A program made the translations under genes and the position numbers. This document shows, in pieces, positions 35,289-48,414 of a stretch of 64,000 nt of DNA. The DNA lies in NCBI RefSeq assembly GCF_029227915.1, contig NC_079885.1, forward strand, positions 23,621,001 through 23,685,000. The letters are read 5' to 3'. The notes under the pieces are model-generated. The model made no database searches. It was not told where the DNA came from and saw only the letters and a list, made by a program, of their open reading frames with translations. The stretch's first letter is position 1; each line of letters starts with the position of its first letter. The DNA comes from Hydractinia symbiolongicarpus (lineage: Eukaryota; Cnidaria; Hydrozoa; Anthoathecata; Hydractiniidae).

Positions 35289-37400
35289 TTATGAAAAGAA
35301 GTAGGCTTAGAAATAAATACTTAAAAAATAGAACAGAAGAAAATAGATTAGCTTTTAATCAACAAAGAAATATTTGTGTCACACTATTTCGAAAAGAAAA
35401 TTATGATTATTACAACAATCTAAATGTTAAAAAAATTACCGATAACATTTTGGAAAACTATAAAACCTTTCTTGTCTGATAAAGGACCATCGACCCAAAT
35501 TATAACACTGATAGAAAGAGAAGAAATCATATCGGATGATGAAAAGGTTGCAAAAATTTTCAACACTTTTTCACGAATATTGTAAAAAATCTGGATCTTA
35601 CAATATCTGACACAATCCTTGTAATTTGTTCAAACATAGATGGCCCTGTTCTGAAGGCTATTAAACGATATGAAAACCATCCAAGTATACTGAATATAAA
35701 AAGAAACATTGGTGATTACAATCCTGGTTTTTCCTTCAATCATGTAGAAAAAGCTGAAATCAGGAGAGAGATACGAAATTTGAATATTCATAAGGCATGC
35801 CAAGAAACCGATATACCAACAAAAATAATTAAGGAAAACGAAGATCAGTATTTAGAAATTTTACATTTCTCTGTTAACTCTGCAATTGATCTGTTTAAAT
35901 ACCCAGAATTTTTGAAAAGGGCAGATGTGACACCACTTTTTAAAGAAAAAGACAGATCTGGCAAATCAAACTACAGACCTAAAGCATTCTTAGTAACCTT
36001 TCAAAAATCTTTGAGAAATGTCTGTATCGTCAGATTGAAAATTATTTTAACCGATACTTAAGCAAGTTTCAGTATGGATTTAGGAAAGGCTACAGTGCTC
36101 AGCACTGTCTCACTGTTATGCTTGAAAAATGGAAAAAGGCTGTTGTGAAAGGTAAAGCATGTGGAGCCCTTCTGACTGATTTATCTAAAGCATTTGACTG
36201 TCTCCTACATGATTTACTGATCGCAAAACTTCATGCATATGGATTTGACATATATTCCCTACACCTAATTATGAGTTATGAGAGTGGAAGATTTCAACGA
36301 GTAAAGATAAAAAATATTGTTTGGCGTTCCGCAAGGATCTATTCTAGGCCCGTTACTTTTTAACATATTTATCTGCGATCTTTTCTCAGTTGAATTTGAT
36401 TTTAATGACATTGAATTTGCGAGCTATGCAGACGACACAACCCCATATGTTATCGGTAATGAATCAAAGGAAGTCGTTACTAAACTTCAATACATGTCTA
36501 AAAAAGTGTTTACATGGTTTGACAATAATGCAATGAAAGCAAATGATGACAAGTGCCATTTGCTTTTAAGCGATAACGAAATATTAAGTGCACAGATAGG
36601 CAACTCAGTAATAAAAAGCAGCACTCATAGGCGCCTACTTGGAGTCATTATCGATAACAAACTTAAATTTGATCTGTATGTGTCTAAACTTTGTGCAAAA
36701 GCGAGTCAGAAACTAAATGCGCTTACAAGGATGACATCTTTTATGAACTTTAATAAGAAGTAACTATTAATGAATTCCTTCGTAATTTCGCAATTCAATT
36801 ACTGCCCTCTAGTTTGGATGTTTCACAACAGGGCTTTAAACAATCGTATTAATCGAATACATGAAAAAGCACTTCGGATAGTCTATAGTGACAGTTCTTC
36901 TTCCTTCGCAGACCTTCTTCATAAGGACAGCTCTGTTACGGTACACCAACCAACCTACAATCTCTTGCAACTGAGATGTACAAAATAAAAAATGACATGG
37001 CTCCAGAAATAATGCAAGATATTTTTCCTGTTTACAATCCAAATTACAATCTAAGAAATAATCGAGAATTTACTGGCCGTAATGCTAAATCAGTTTACTA
37101 TGGTGCAGAAACTTTATCCTTCATCGGTTACAACATCTGGCAACAAATTCCGGTAAGAATCAAAGAAATGTCATCCTTGCAATCCTTTAAATCCCAAATT
37201 AAAACGTGGGTACCAAACTGCTCCTGCAGACTATGTAAAAAATACATCCCACAAATTGGCTTTATATGACTCGCGGATGTACTCTCGCTAATTTCATATT
37301 TGCTTATACACTTACTTAATTTATACAACCACAAATGTTTTTTCTTAAAAAATTGTATATATCTAAAAATATTTTATGCCTTATATTTATACTGTATATT
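35289..37400 (+). mobile_element. LINE 1 (CR1/Jockey-like), 5'-truncated, inserted in the satellite
   Basis: The copy starts inside the region between endonuclease and RT (RSRLRNKYLKNRTEENRLAF) and runs to an AT-rich 3' tail before the satellite resumes. RT blocks in order: ADVTPLFKEKDRSGKSNYRP (35920), LLTDLSKAFDCLLHDLLIAK (motif A, 36170), VPQGSILGPLLFNIFICDLF (36325), FASYADDTTPYV (catalytic YADD, 36420), LLGVIIDNKLKFDLYVSKL and ISQFNYCPLVWMFHNRALNN, ending with IRNNREFTG-like LRNNREFTGRNAKSVYYGAE and the C-terminus at 37269. Frame changes occur near 35480, 35990, 36310 and 36960, plus a stop at 36761. The element is inactive. Confidence 0.9.
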
Positions 37401-37518
37401 TTTGATGAGATGCCGAATGAAAGTAGTTTAATCGCCGGCAACCGAAAACTCGCGATTTTCCGTAAATCCCGGGCTCGGCACGTATAGTCGAATGTATTTA
37501 AAGACAGTACCCAGGGAG
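37401..37518. repeat. Satellite monomer part between the two LINEs
   Basis: Starts TTTTGATGAGATGCCGAATG and ends at GTACCCAGGGAG, the first ~118 bp of the 203-bp unit. It lets the borders of both LINE insertions be read. Confidence 0.9.
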
Positions 37519-39096
37519 CAAATGCTGTAGGGGCGCTATTGATTGATTTGAGTAAAGCATTTGATTGTGTGGATCATAATCAGTTAATAGCGAAACTACA
37601 TGCATATGGTTTCTCAAGAAGTGCTTTAGGTTTTTTCAAGGAGTTATCTCACCAATCGGTTTCAAAGAGTCGGAATTGATGGCTATTTCAGCTTGTGGAA
37701 AGAGATTATTAGTTGCGTTCCCCAAGGTTCGATTCTGGGTCCACTTTTATTCAATATTAATATAAATGATTTAATGTTTATTTTAAATGATAGAGCTGAT
37801 GTGAAAATTTGTAATTACGCAGATGATAATACACTTTATACATATGGAAAACAATTTGAGGAGATAAAGTTATGTTTAGAAAGTGCTTTTTCAACTGTTA
37901 GCACATGGTTTTTCAATAACGGGCTTCAGTTAAATTCTGAGAAGTGCGAACTGCTCATTTTGGGAAAATCAAAAAAACAAAGATTCTGTTACTTTAAATT
38001 TGAAAAATAATATATTACAAGAGTCTCCATACGTAAATTTGTTAGGTATAATTCTTGACAATCAGCTTTCTTCCAGGCAACATGTTCTTCCATTATGTAA
38101 GAAGGCTAATGCCAAGATCAATGCCCTAAAACGTATATCACCATATATGTCTAATTATAAGCGAAATGTTATAGCTAATTCATTTATTTATAGCATATTT
38201 AATTACTGGCTTCTTATATGGGGATTTTCAAGTAGAAATCTACTACATAAAGTTAACTCTATTCGGTCCGGGGGGGGGCGGATTCCGCCTCCCCTGACGG
38301 TTTTTTTTAATAACTCCTGACTGCTTTCTTAAATGGCTACGATACTTACTGAGTTTCAACATTTATCTATTAGACACCTGCATGCTAAATTTTTAGGTCC
38401 CATACCTTTCAGAGGCTTTGATATAGGTCATTACTCGAAACTACCCCTAAAATCTCTATGAAATCCTTATAATGGGGAAAATATAATAACTCCTGTTAGG
38501 ATTATCCTTAGAACTTGAAACTTGCAACACAACTTTGTTTCATCAAGAAGAATCATTTTGAATAACTTTGACACGTGACTAATCCGATTTCCCGATTTTG
38601 TCGGATTTTACCCGAAAATCGAAAAAAACGGATTTTCGGGCAATTTTTGGCAAGTTTTAATCTGATCAATGTAAAAACGGGAAGATATGTTAAAAAAAAT
38701 TTATTTAGCTTTCAGAAACTTCAAACAGAAGGTAAAAGTTCGCTCTAGAACAAAAGTAATTATATTGTAAGCAGATAGTGGCATTTTTTACAATTTTCAA
38801 GCTTCTGATGACGTCACAGAAAATGTGCTGACGCAAGCAAAAATTTATTTCCGCCATTGTGTTCCTTTTATGACGTACTATAAGTGTGCCAAGTTTGATT
38901 CAATTTGAACAATCCTATGAAAAGTTATTGAGGGGGGGCGGAATCCGCCCGTTTAGGACAGTCGATTTTAATTAGCCCAAGGCTAACATATTTAAACTAT
39001 TCTTTTTTTTAATGTATCTAGCATGTTTTATTGTATATTGTATATCGACTTTAAAGAAAGAATAAATAAAATAAATAAATAAATAAATAAATAAAG
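37519..39096 (+). mobile_element. LINE 2, 5'-truncated, with (AATA)n tail, inserted in the satellite
   Basis: It begins at RT motif A (GALLIDLSKAFDCVDHNQLI) immediately after the satellite. It goes through IISCVPQGSILGPLLFNINI (37710), NYADDNTLYTYG (catalytic YADD), FNNGLQLNSEKCELLILGKS, VNLLGIILDNQLSSRQHVLP and the tail YSIFNYWLLIWGFSSRNLLH. It is then interrupted at 38257 by a MITE and resumes as a 3' untranslated region ending in a run of AATA units at 39061-39096, after which the satellite continues. Frame breaks exist near 37650 and 38000. It differs in sequence from LINE 1 but has a similar type of RT. Confidence 0.9.
38257..38950. mobile_element. piggyBac-type MITE, copy 2, right end missing
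   Basis: It is preceded by TTAA (38253-38256), begins CTCTATTCGGTCCGGGG and follows copy 1 (6733-7466) closely through its interior. It ends at GGGCGGAATCCGCCC without the outer GGACCAAATAGGG end. It lies inside LINE 2, so it is younger than that LINE. Confidence 0.85.
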
Positions 39097-39414
39097 TCAT
39101 TTCTCGAACGATTTTTAAAATTATTTTTTCACCACAAAAACCTTTCTAAAAAACACGTTTAAACTCTCATAAAACATATCATACAGAATTTGACTTGTGA
39201 CATCATAGCTGTTCATCACAAAAATCATGCTGTGTTTATCGATGCATATTAAAGAATGCTGCCAATGAGGAAATTCCCCGCACACACGCATCCTCTAATA
39301 ATAATCAAAAATCAACGCATGCGCAGTAAGATGTGAACAATATGTTGAGTAAGGGAAATCCCCTACTTGCTTGGCAAACACCGGCACCACTTCAAAACAA
39401 TCTGTACATAATAA
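39097..39414. other. Satellite remainder (to about 39147), then Polinton flank
   Basis: TCATTTCTCGAACGATTTTTAAAATT and the CACCACAAAAACC phrase belong to the satellite unit. From there to the next gene I see no coding sequence; it may be the 5' region of the second Polinton family. Confidence 0.6.
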
Positions 39415-42024
39415 ATGAGTTGGTTTAAGAATGGAATCAGCAAACTCTATAGCACCGTGTCGGCACCAGTGGCAGCAACTTGCGAAGCTCTTGCCGATCG
39501 ATTACAGAATGTGAGGGATACCGTTGCCTTCTACTATAACAAGGCAAAGGAACAAATTTCGGGAGGTACAACGCTTCACGACAAGATCGAACAGGAGGCA
39601 AGGGAAGACTACACGGAAGATATTCAAGGCCGCGTGGACGATATCCAGATGCTGGAGGTCAAAACATGGCGGTTCAACAAGCATTTGAACCAACCTCTAA
39701 AGGATCGGATTATGCGAAATATTACGCCACACATAGAAATGCGCGTTAAGGTTGTGTATAGCTTCGGCTGTGATATTTACCAAGGTGGAGGTGGTGTATC
39801 TTTATATCACAAAACTGAGAGCTCCGGGTCGCCGTCAAGTATAGAGGAAATCGAAGCGTTCGTTGAAGAATGAATCCCAGGAGCATACGAAAATTGTTTT
39901 CAAGGTGATAAGCACACGTGAGCCACTTTTGGGATGCAGCCCTCTCCCAGATTGGCTGCGAAACAAGAGGTGCATATACGCCATGGATGACGAAGATGCT
40001 AGAACGGACAACTTATGCTTTTGGAGATGCTTAGCTGTAAAAAAGAGGGTTAACGAAAAACGAGGAACAGAGTTTCTAACAAGGCCAGCCCTCACGTTAG
40101 CCCAAAAGTACTACGAGGACCCTAAGCTTAAGCGTCTTCGTATGCTGGACGGGCACTGTTTCTACATCAAGGACTTAGACGTGCTAGCCCAACAGAAATG
40201 GGAATGCGAGGTATGCAAACAACTGTTTACCAAAAGCAGCCACCTATCATGACATTAAAGGAACGAATGGGAGGGCGTCAAGACGACGATTATCTGTAAG
40301 GGCGGGAAGGTGAAACGTATGCCGAGCAAGGCGGAGAAGGTATTTTATGATGAGGGTTTTACCTACAATGCCTCAAAATGGGTGGAATACATGTCGAAGC
40401 AAGCCGGAAGGCATATTCATCACGCGCTATGCGGGCACGGAGGAGAACGCGTTATCCGCGATAGTAAAGGAAAGGAGTTGAAAGTTGACGGCTATCAGCC
40501 TATTTCAAAGACTGTCTATGAATACAACGGTTGCAAATGGCACGTGTGTCCCCGTCAGCCTGAGAGAATCGACGCGGACAAGGCTCGGTACGGTGCAACC
40601 CTGTCTAAGGAAAGGATGATACGGGAACAGGGCTACGGCCTCGTCACAGCTTGGGAATATGAGAAACCACCCAAAATCAAGAGGTACTTTACGAAAGAAT
40701 TCGGGCCTTATCCTCACTACCTGGTATTTGATTTCGAGGCCCTCCTAGCACCTTTAAACTACCAGCAAACATCTGATTTAACATACCTCTCGAGACATGT
40801 TCCTGTAAGTGTTGGTATTGACGATAGCTTGAATAACCACCCGACCTTCATTGAGCACGAGAATCCCAAGGTCTTGGTTAAACAGTTTGTGGAGCTGCTG
40901 GAAAAGAGGCATGCCCTCATTGTGGAAGAAATAGGGGGAATGTACCCCAAGCCTGACGATTTCGACATGGTAGGTGTAATTGGGTTTAACAGCGGCAAGT
41001 ACGACATCAACCTGATCAAGCGGTATTTTGTCGAAGAGATCGCGCAGAGAGCGATAAGATCAGGGTGGCTAAGAAAGACAACGACTATATTTTTTAAATT
41101 TATAGACATTAAAAATTTCCTTGCTCCCCGGCTGAGCTATGCCTGTTGGTGCAAATCGTTGCAATGTAAGCTCCAAAAACTCATGTATCCGTATGAGTGG
41201 CTAACGAGCCACGACAAGCTGAACCATGTTGGGCCTGTCGCGCACGAGAACTTCTATAGCCGGCTAGGTGGGAAAAACACGCTATCTCCTGAAGAGTACG
41301 GGACATTCTGCGCTGAGTTTTACAAAGAGGCTGCGTCACCATGATGGGCTGTTTGCGCGAGTACAATCTAGCCGACGTGGAACCTTTCATTGAAGCCGTG
41401 GATAAGACGAGGCTGCAGTATTTAACCGACAAGATTGATATTTTGAAGTATGCGGTCAATATCTCAGGTGTATCAATGCGGTACGTGTTGAAAAAATCCC
41501 TACGGTTGAATCCCAAGCTAGAGCTATACGCTCATGAGACCCATGCAGGCACAGGTGCAAGGAATCTTCTACACCAGGAGTTGTAAGAGTTGTAAGGAGG
41601 TACAGAAAGCATGTGAAAAATGTACGAGGAATGAGGCCTACAAGCTCCTACAGACGGGATGGTTGGTGGCCTTGCGATCGTATTCTGTAGATACCACGTA
41701 CGAGACGTGACGGGTATCAGATCTCACGTGTACAGCAAACCCCACAAGTGCAAGACCATTCTTGGATATGACGCAAACATGCTCTACCCGAGTACCTTAA
41801 TGCAAGACTTTCCCTGTGGGAAGGAACAGCTGATCAAGGTGTCTGCACCGACATCAGCACATAACTTAGAGCCACTGAAGCGGGGTGTGCGAGATGGAAC
41901 CCTCTTTGGATTTGCGCAGGTTGATATCGAGGTACCTGAGGATCTGCGTGACAAATTCAGCGAAGAAAAAAAAAATTCATACTGTCTACAAAAGCTTAAT
42001 CGGATGTCAAAAACAAAACAATAG
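39415..42024 (+). pseudogene. PolB gene of a second, GC-richer Polinton, broken and truncated
   Basis: Five frame pieces follow each other. 39415-39873 is the N-terminal domain (IEMRVKVVYSFGCDIYQGGG). 39863-40252 has GCSPLPDWLRNKRCIYAMDD and a zinc-finger-like CEVCKQLF. 40310-41344 has a nuclease-like block (VDGYQPISKTVYEYNGCKWH), exonuclease motif I (VFDFEALL) and motif II (IGFNSGKYDINLIKRYF). 41341-41586 holds the third exonuclease region. 41659-42024 reaches polymerase motif A (LGYDANMLYPSTLMQDFP). Motifs B and C are absent and sequence identity stops near 41970. This is a protein-primed type DNA polymerase that would copy the element. Codon use is clearly more GC-rich than in the Polinton at 27-34 kb. 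It is inactive. Confidence 0.88.
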
Positions 42025-43589
42025 AAATAACCCCAAATGGGGCACACCCTTTAAATTATACAAAGATCGTTCCTCTTCTCATATTGCATGTGGCCTTCTT
42101 GTAAAAAATTATACTTTATGGGCATAGAAATGTCCCCACACTATCCTAAACGTTCACTAAGTGGCTTGTCACATCATAATTTGTGCTAAAAAAGATCCCT
42201 AATATTGACCACTAAGGTAAGCTATAAATAGCTATAAAAAAATGAATAACAACCTAACTCATAGTTTAGCTGGCTAGAATTTGCTAGCTACGGTAGGAGC
42301 TAAGACACCCAGTTAATTATAGTTTAATTGGGGAGACGCTTATCCTTAATAAAACACATAATATAAAGAGAAACAATGTTATGTAAAAATTACGACATTT
42401 GCAGTGAGCTCAACAAACTAAAATTTTCTGTTTCGCACACAAATTTGTTTGCTAGCCAGCTGACACCTTAGTGTAGCATTTTGAATTTTAGAATAAACTA
42501 GTCGATAAGGCCAGTGGAAAAATCCACTTAGGCAGGAGAACAATGGAAAAAATACAGATTGTTTTAGGATTTTTGCTGACGTCAGCAGTGCATATGCATG
42601 ATATCTTTTAAAGAATTTTTTTAACCTGTTGCTTGTAATGTGTAGAGCTTAAAACGCTGATCAAGAAAATGTATAGATTCACGTGCTTCTAACGAACGGT
42701 GAATGAGGTATAACAGTTTTAAAATTTTGCTAACGTCTGCAAGGTGTATCCAAAGTACAAAAGAAATTTTGTACCCGTTGCCTTCATCGTACAGATCTTG
42801 AAACGCTATTCAAGAAAATGTATATGATCATGTACTTTTGACGAACAGTTACACAGCTATAGGAGACAGGTTCGACAGGTTCAACCCCTTTGCTCCGAAA
42901 CGGGTGGGTTGGCCCCAACTGATCCCATTTTCGTCCCAGGTGGTTCCTAGTTACCTACGCAGGAGATGACGTCAGTTATTTCCACCCGTTGCCAAGTTAT
43001 TTGGCCTTAAACTTTAAAGCGCAATGCAATGGCTTCACTATTCTTATTTAATGAATTGACGTCAGTCTAAATATATTGACGTCATGCCGTAACGTCTAGG
43101 CAGTTAACAAATAAGACATACTTTTTTCGGCGACTTTAACGAAAATTTCGGCGACTTCTAAGGAAAATAAACACATCCACTGTGCTTATCACACACACTT
43201 CCTATTATACATATAAACATTAATTATGCAAAATATATAAAAAAAACTATGTTAGCTTTTATGAAAAAACGCGGAAAAATAAAAACTTTAAAGAATTTGA
43301 GGCTTTAATGCCTTTTTTTCTGGAAATGCGATTCTACTTAACAATTTGAAGTGTGCTACATAGAAAAGTAAGACGTAGCTGTAGCCACATAAAAACCGAA
43401 CGTCTACTTTTTCCAAATTCTAATCTAATTCTAACTCTAGCCTTTATTTTCGACTTCTAACTCTACTTTACTATTTCTAGCTCCTCTCTTCACTTTCGAA
43501 GGTACTTCTCGTGGTTTCTGACACTACTTTTACTTCTAATTATTTACTTGGACTTTTCTTTCTTTTTCAAGTATGCTTTTCTGAAGCAC
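42025..43589. other. Non-coding stretch with diverged ~145-bp repeats and four CRE palindromes
   Basis: Two diverged units lie at about 42557-42700 and 42703-42850, sharing phrases such as AAACGCTGATCAAGAAAATG / AAACGCTATTCAAGAAAATG and CTAACGAACGGT / TTGACGAACAGT. Perfect TGACGTCA palindromes occur at 42577, 42967, 43057 and 43077. No gene is supported. Confidence 0.55.
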
Positions 43590-46500
43590 TATACCTTCAT
43601 TCTTGTCCCCAGAGCTCTTTGAGATTAAAACCTCGAAAGTAGCTCTGAGCTTGTCTAGTCACGTGATGAAAATACGCCACTATATGTGGCATATTTTTAT
43701 GCTTGTAAACTAGCCGTTTTTCATTTGACTTATCGTTTGTGAGGACCTAATTGGGTTCGTCATTTAGCACAACTTGAGAAAGCGGATCTGACAGAAATTT
43801 AAATTTAATTTGATGATGACTCCTAGGCACTTGTTTAAATTTTTAAAAAACTTTATAATGTTTAAGCTACATGTAAATCTGAAACTTAGTTACGTAGCCA
43901 GTCTTTTGTAGCTTAGGTGCTAGTTTTAGCTAGCTAAGTGAAAGTCTCACCATACGTACAAATTTTACACACTAGTTAGTTAACTATTTATCCAGTATAT
44001 TGCCGTTTTCAATCATGAGCTTAAATTTTTAATCATAAGTTTAACCAGAGTGACTTCTACTACTGCAAGACTCCCAAAAAGATGCCATCTATCTATCTCT
44101 AGCTATATAGGACATGGCTAGATATTTCTGGGAAAACTGTTTCGTTAAACCAGCCTAGAGCCTGATTATGGAAGATGAATTGACCCATTTGTGATTAAGT
44201 TAACCACCTGGCATAAAGTAGAGCACTATTAAATTTTTTTTTGACATTAGATAAAATGAGTCAACTCTCCTAAAGCTCAACTCACCGATACAACTCAGGA
44301 TGAGTGGAATCGGTGAGTTGACTCCATTCATAGCTATAATATCACCTGGCAAGCCAGTGTCAGGTTGAAAAGCAAAAGCATGCACATTGCAAGCTAAAAC
44401 AAATAGAGAAACAACCATATTATGTTTTAAATGCCTTATTAGTTTTACTTTGTCAAAAATATGTGGGTATTTTCTGTATTAAGTGATTTCGTTGAAACAA
44501 AGGACAAAAACAGGAAACCTTGTTTTTAATTAAGCAAACCCTTGGTAAACTACATACTCATGGACAATTTTACGTTTATTTTGCTGGTTTGTTTACACCT
44601 TTGATCTGCTATTTCTTCAAAAAATAAGTACATATTTTAACCCAAGAACAGCATATAAATCATGTCATGGGTTTACACTTCCCATTAGCCAACCTGCCTC
44701 ATATATCAGGCTTTTAGTACGCATTCAAAAAGGTCAAAAAATTTCTAAAATTTAATTTTTGAGTGTGCCCACCCAACTATGTTTGTTTGTGATACACAAT
44801 AGGCAGAGTTGATATTGATATTGATATTGAGATTTCACAAAAATTGTTTTATGTTGAAAGTTAGTTTCAACATATGATGTGAGAAATTTTCGCATTTTTT
44901 TGGCATACCGTTAAAAAAAATAATGTTTGCAATCAAAATGCATTTTTATAAAAAATTACAGTTTGAATATTTTTCAAAAGAAAAATGATGACAGCAAAAT
45001 GTGTTTATTTTTATTTATTTTTCACAGTATAAGGTCTATATCAGACAAACATGTCATGGGGAAAAATACATTCTTATCATCTTGTTTTGTAGAACTTATT
45101 TCTGCAATTTTTTTGGGATATAATTTTGAAAAAAGTTACATAGAGCTAAAGATAGTTTAGCTCATGTTAATTGCAGTTTCCAGTTAGCTTGCTAGCTGGT
45201 TAAGTGAACTGCAATATAAAACAGTATATTGAGCTTCAAAATTGATGCATGATGTTTTGTTTACCCACATTGGGTATTGCCTCGATTAGCCAGGCCACTG
45301 AGCCTACCCTCTGTTACCTATGGCATATAAATTAAGAATTTAACATCAAATTGGCCTCTGATCTAAGCTGACAAGATTGTCTTGAAAAAACAACTAAAAA
45401 TTTTACTATACGTTTTACTATAGTTAGCCAGCTAGCTACATGTTTTCAAAAAACCTCTATTACTGCAACCTACTAGCTAGACATCATCAACTCTATATTG
45501 TGGCTTCAATTACTATAATGGCATCCAATAGCGGTACGAAAAGTCTTACGTTTGAAAAACATGCTGCCGCTGTGGAGCCTCATCTGCCCCTTGTCAAAGA
45601 TTGGGTGCAACTTGACAAGGAATCCCTTGTTCTAATTTCAAACTCATACAACATGCCTGTCAAGGGTTTCAGTAATTCTCAGCTCACCCCAGCTTTATTT
45701 GACAAATTTCGGCGCAAAGCAACCCTGGTTTCATGAGCAGGCAATGACGAGACATGCCCTACGAGTTTCCTCGACCAATTTCATGCAGGTTCATAGGAAA
45801 AATGCCTATGTCCAAAAATCATAAAACAAAAATAATAGCTGTCTTGCCACAATTTAACTGTATCTGAGATTTTCTGACTTTTTTTTTTGTACTTTTGTTA
45901 TTAAAGTTTGGTTCTCTTTTTGTGTAGGTAAAAAAGCAGGACTCGCAAGAGGTATTTGGGTAGCATATGATCCAAGGGGAACCGGAATTAAATTCTAAAT
46001 ACAGTCTTCTAATTCTTCTTAAAAAACTTCACTAATTGTAAGCGAATATTTTTTTCAGAAATGTTTGTGCATGTGCAAAAAACCACAAACGTTTAACTTT
46101 TGTAAACATTGGAAAGTCATCTCATTGTGCTGAATATTTTCTACTAAAAAAGTTTTCAAGCAAGTTTTTTTAATGCCACAATTTTTGGTTCTTACATAAA
46201 AAAAAACTTAAGAAAATTAGTGCTTATGTGCAAAATGAAATAGTATTTATATTCGCAGGAATACACTTTTGCAAATTTCCAAAATAATTATATAATTTTT
46301 GCGAAAAATACTTGAAACTTGCAAAATCTTATTCCCTACTACATGAATAAACATTTGCATAGCATACATTAACTTCTAGTAGCAGAGTTATGTTAGCTAG
46401 CTAAGCAGACTAGGTCCCTGGCTAGTTGGTGGGCCATATGTATCGCACTGAAAGCTAGATATGCAGGGAATGGTCAAATACTAACAGTAAATTTTGTTAA

Positions 46501-46770
46501 AAGAGAAAGCTGAATTATGTTCTTGGTAGATATTTATATATATATAACCTATGAATCTGTTTTAGATTCAGTCACGACATAATCATACGCGAGCATATAC
46601 TTTGATCCTTCGTGTCTCCACCGCCATGTTTGTTTACATTCAAATGCTTAATATGGAAAAGCATAGAATTCTCATAATAGATCAATCAGAATCCACCACG
46701 TGACTAGACGGGTCCAGAGCTGCTTTCAAGTTTAGCTCAAAGAGCTCTGGAGTCGAGAATGCTATACCTT
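43590..46770. mobile_element. Unassigned ~3.2-kb element with ~75-bp terminal inverted repeats
   Basis: The left arm (43590-43665) and right arm (46697-46770) are reverse complements with some mismatches and small gaps. Shared phrases include CACGTGACTAGAC, TCAGAGCT/CCAGAGCT and CTCAAAGAGCTCTGG. The interior is AT-rich with many GCTAGCTAGC-type phrases. It contains one sensible short frame at 45521-45736. No transposase motif was recognised. The target duplication could not be fixed because the outer limits are blurred. It could be a non-autonomous DNA transposon, or two oppositely oriented repeat copies. Confidence 0.55.
45521..45736 (+). CDS. Short unrecognised frame inside the TIR element
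   Basis: From the Met at 45521 the frame reads MASNSGTKSLTFEKHAAAVE and then a well-composed, soluble 71-residue protein ending FRRKATLVS. An upstream Met at 45440 would add 27 residues of less convincing sequence. Codons look protein-like, but I recognise no family and found no adjoining exon. It may be the first exon of a gene or cargo of the element. Confidence 0.3.
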   Translation, partial: ASNSGTKSLTFEKHAAAVEPHLPLVKDWVQLDKESLVLISNSYNMPVKGFSNSQLTPALFDKFRRKATLVS

Positions 46771-48414
46771 TTGTCTTTTTGCAGTTTTTTCATGATTTTA
46801 TAAATAATTCCAACAATGTATTTATTTAAATTGACGATAAATCTTGGATCTTTCAAAGAAAGTTATTCCGCAAAATAAAATTACTGTATGACTATTTTAG
46901 CTACATACAAATAATTTTGCAATTGTTCACATGATCAATAGAACAACATTTTCAGATTGAAAATTAGAAATGTTATTTGATTAGAAATGCTATTTAGAAA
47001 ACTATTTTTTACACTGTAAAAACATCTACAGGGATCTTTGTCCATCATGAAAATTTCCTACATTCTTGGCACAGAGTGGCCACTTAGCAGACATTGTGAA
47101 CAAAATGCGGTTATCCTCGTCTACGGGGTTTGTTAATTGATATCAGAGCTGGTAAAGCTTGCTAGACAGTTAATAATACAGGGTACTGCTAATAAGCAAT
47201 ATGTTGGTTACTATGGTTACTATAATTAAAAAAATTGTCTCGCTTTTCCACTTTCTTCGGTTATAAAAGGAACTTGATCGAGTCCTGGTCTCTCTGTTGT
47301 TTACGGCGTCTTAATTAAAAACATTATTACGTGTTAACCTTGACCATGTTGTTAAAGTGGTAGAAATTGCAAAATTATTTATCAAAAGAATATGATTTAA
47401 GGTGATTTTTGTAGTTAGGCAGGTACTTTTGTGTATATTTACACAATAAGTAACTATGAAAAAGTGATAAGATCCAGATCATAGTATTTCGATAGATAGT
47501 AGTATGTTTAAAAATAAGGGAGCAAACAAATAATGCAACACAACTAGCCAAAGAAATTCGAGAGCCAACAAGGCCCACTACCTTTAGAACTCTAAAACCT
47601 GATCTAAGAAAGAAAACGTGTAGATTTCACGACTTGATTTGGGTTAGGATCGCGATGTGAATACAGAAATTTAAAATCGATTTATTGTTTTTCCTGGATA
47701 AAAAATGCCTTCGCAAACCGAAATATTTCTTTACATTTCTGCTGTATTTTTATTATGTGGAAGTAGAAACCCAAAAAAGTTCAGAACCCTATATTAAGAA
47801 CTTTTTATGAGTCATCTCAGAAGATTTGTTGCTTCTATATATTTTTGATTCGGGTGTCTCTCCTCTCATGTGGAAGATTAGAGTAGTATGAGAAAAAGAA
47901 AATAATCGATATGAGAATACATCTTTAGGGGTTTTAGTATTTTTAAGGCATTGTATAACATTGGCTGTATAGTTAGCATTAGACTGTAGCGATTATTATC
48001 AATAAGCTTTCGGCGGTTTCCGCGGCCATTATCGGTATTACATTTTTTTTTAAAACAACTATATACATATATATATATATATATATATGTATACGGTATC
48101 ATTAATATATATCAAACAGTTACGAAAATTAATTCTGTGATAAGATGAATAAGGTTGAATTTTCCATAATTTACTTGTTTATACACTTCTATTCACTATA
48201 ATTAATCTTGTTAACACAGGTGACACCTCTAAAGAAGTTATTATTATTTTCTGGAAAGATGGTTACCTGCCGACCGAGAAGAAATGTTTCTATGGTTAAA
48301 GGCCTTGGTAAGAGTAACTTTAAATATTTATTAAAAAGATAAATTTTTCGTTTGTTTGGCAAAATCTTACGGGTCATAATTATTGCATAATTATTATAGG
48401 GGGAGATGAAGAGA
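46771..48414. other. Non-coding stretch with a short (AT)n near 48062-48090
   Basis: No gene is supported. The sequence is AT-rich with dispersed stops in all frames. Confidence 0.5.

Noticed and set aside
44200-44418. Minus-strand frame starting with a signal-peptide-like stretch
   Set aside because: No neighbouring exon and no recognisable domain; the stretch lies in AT-rich repeats, so chance is more likely.
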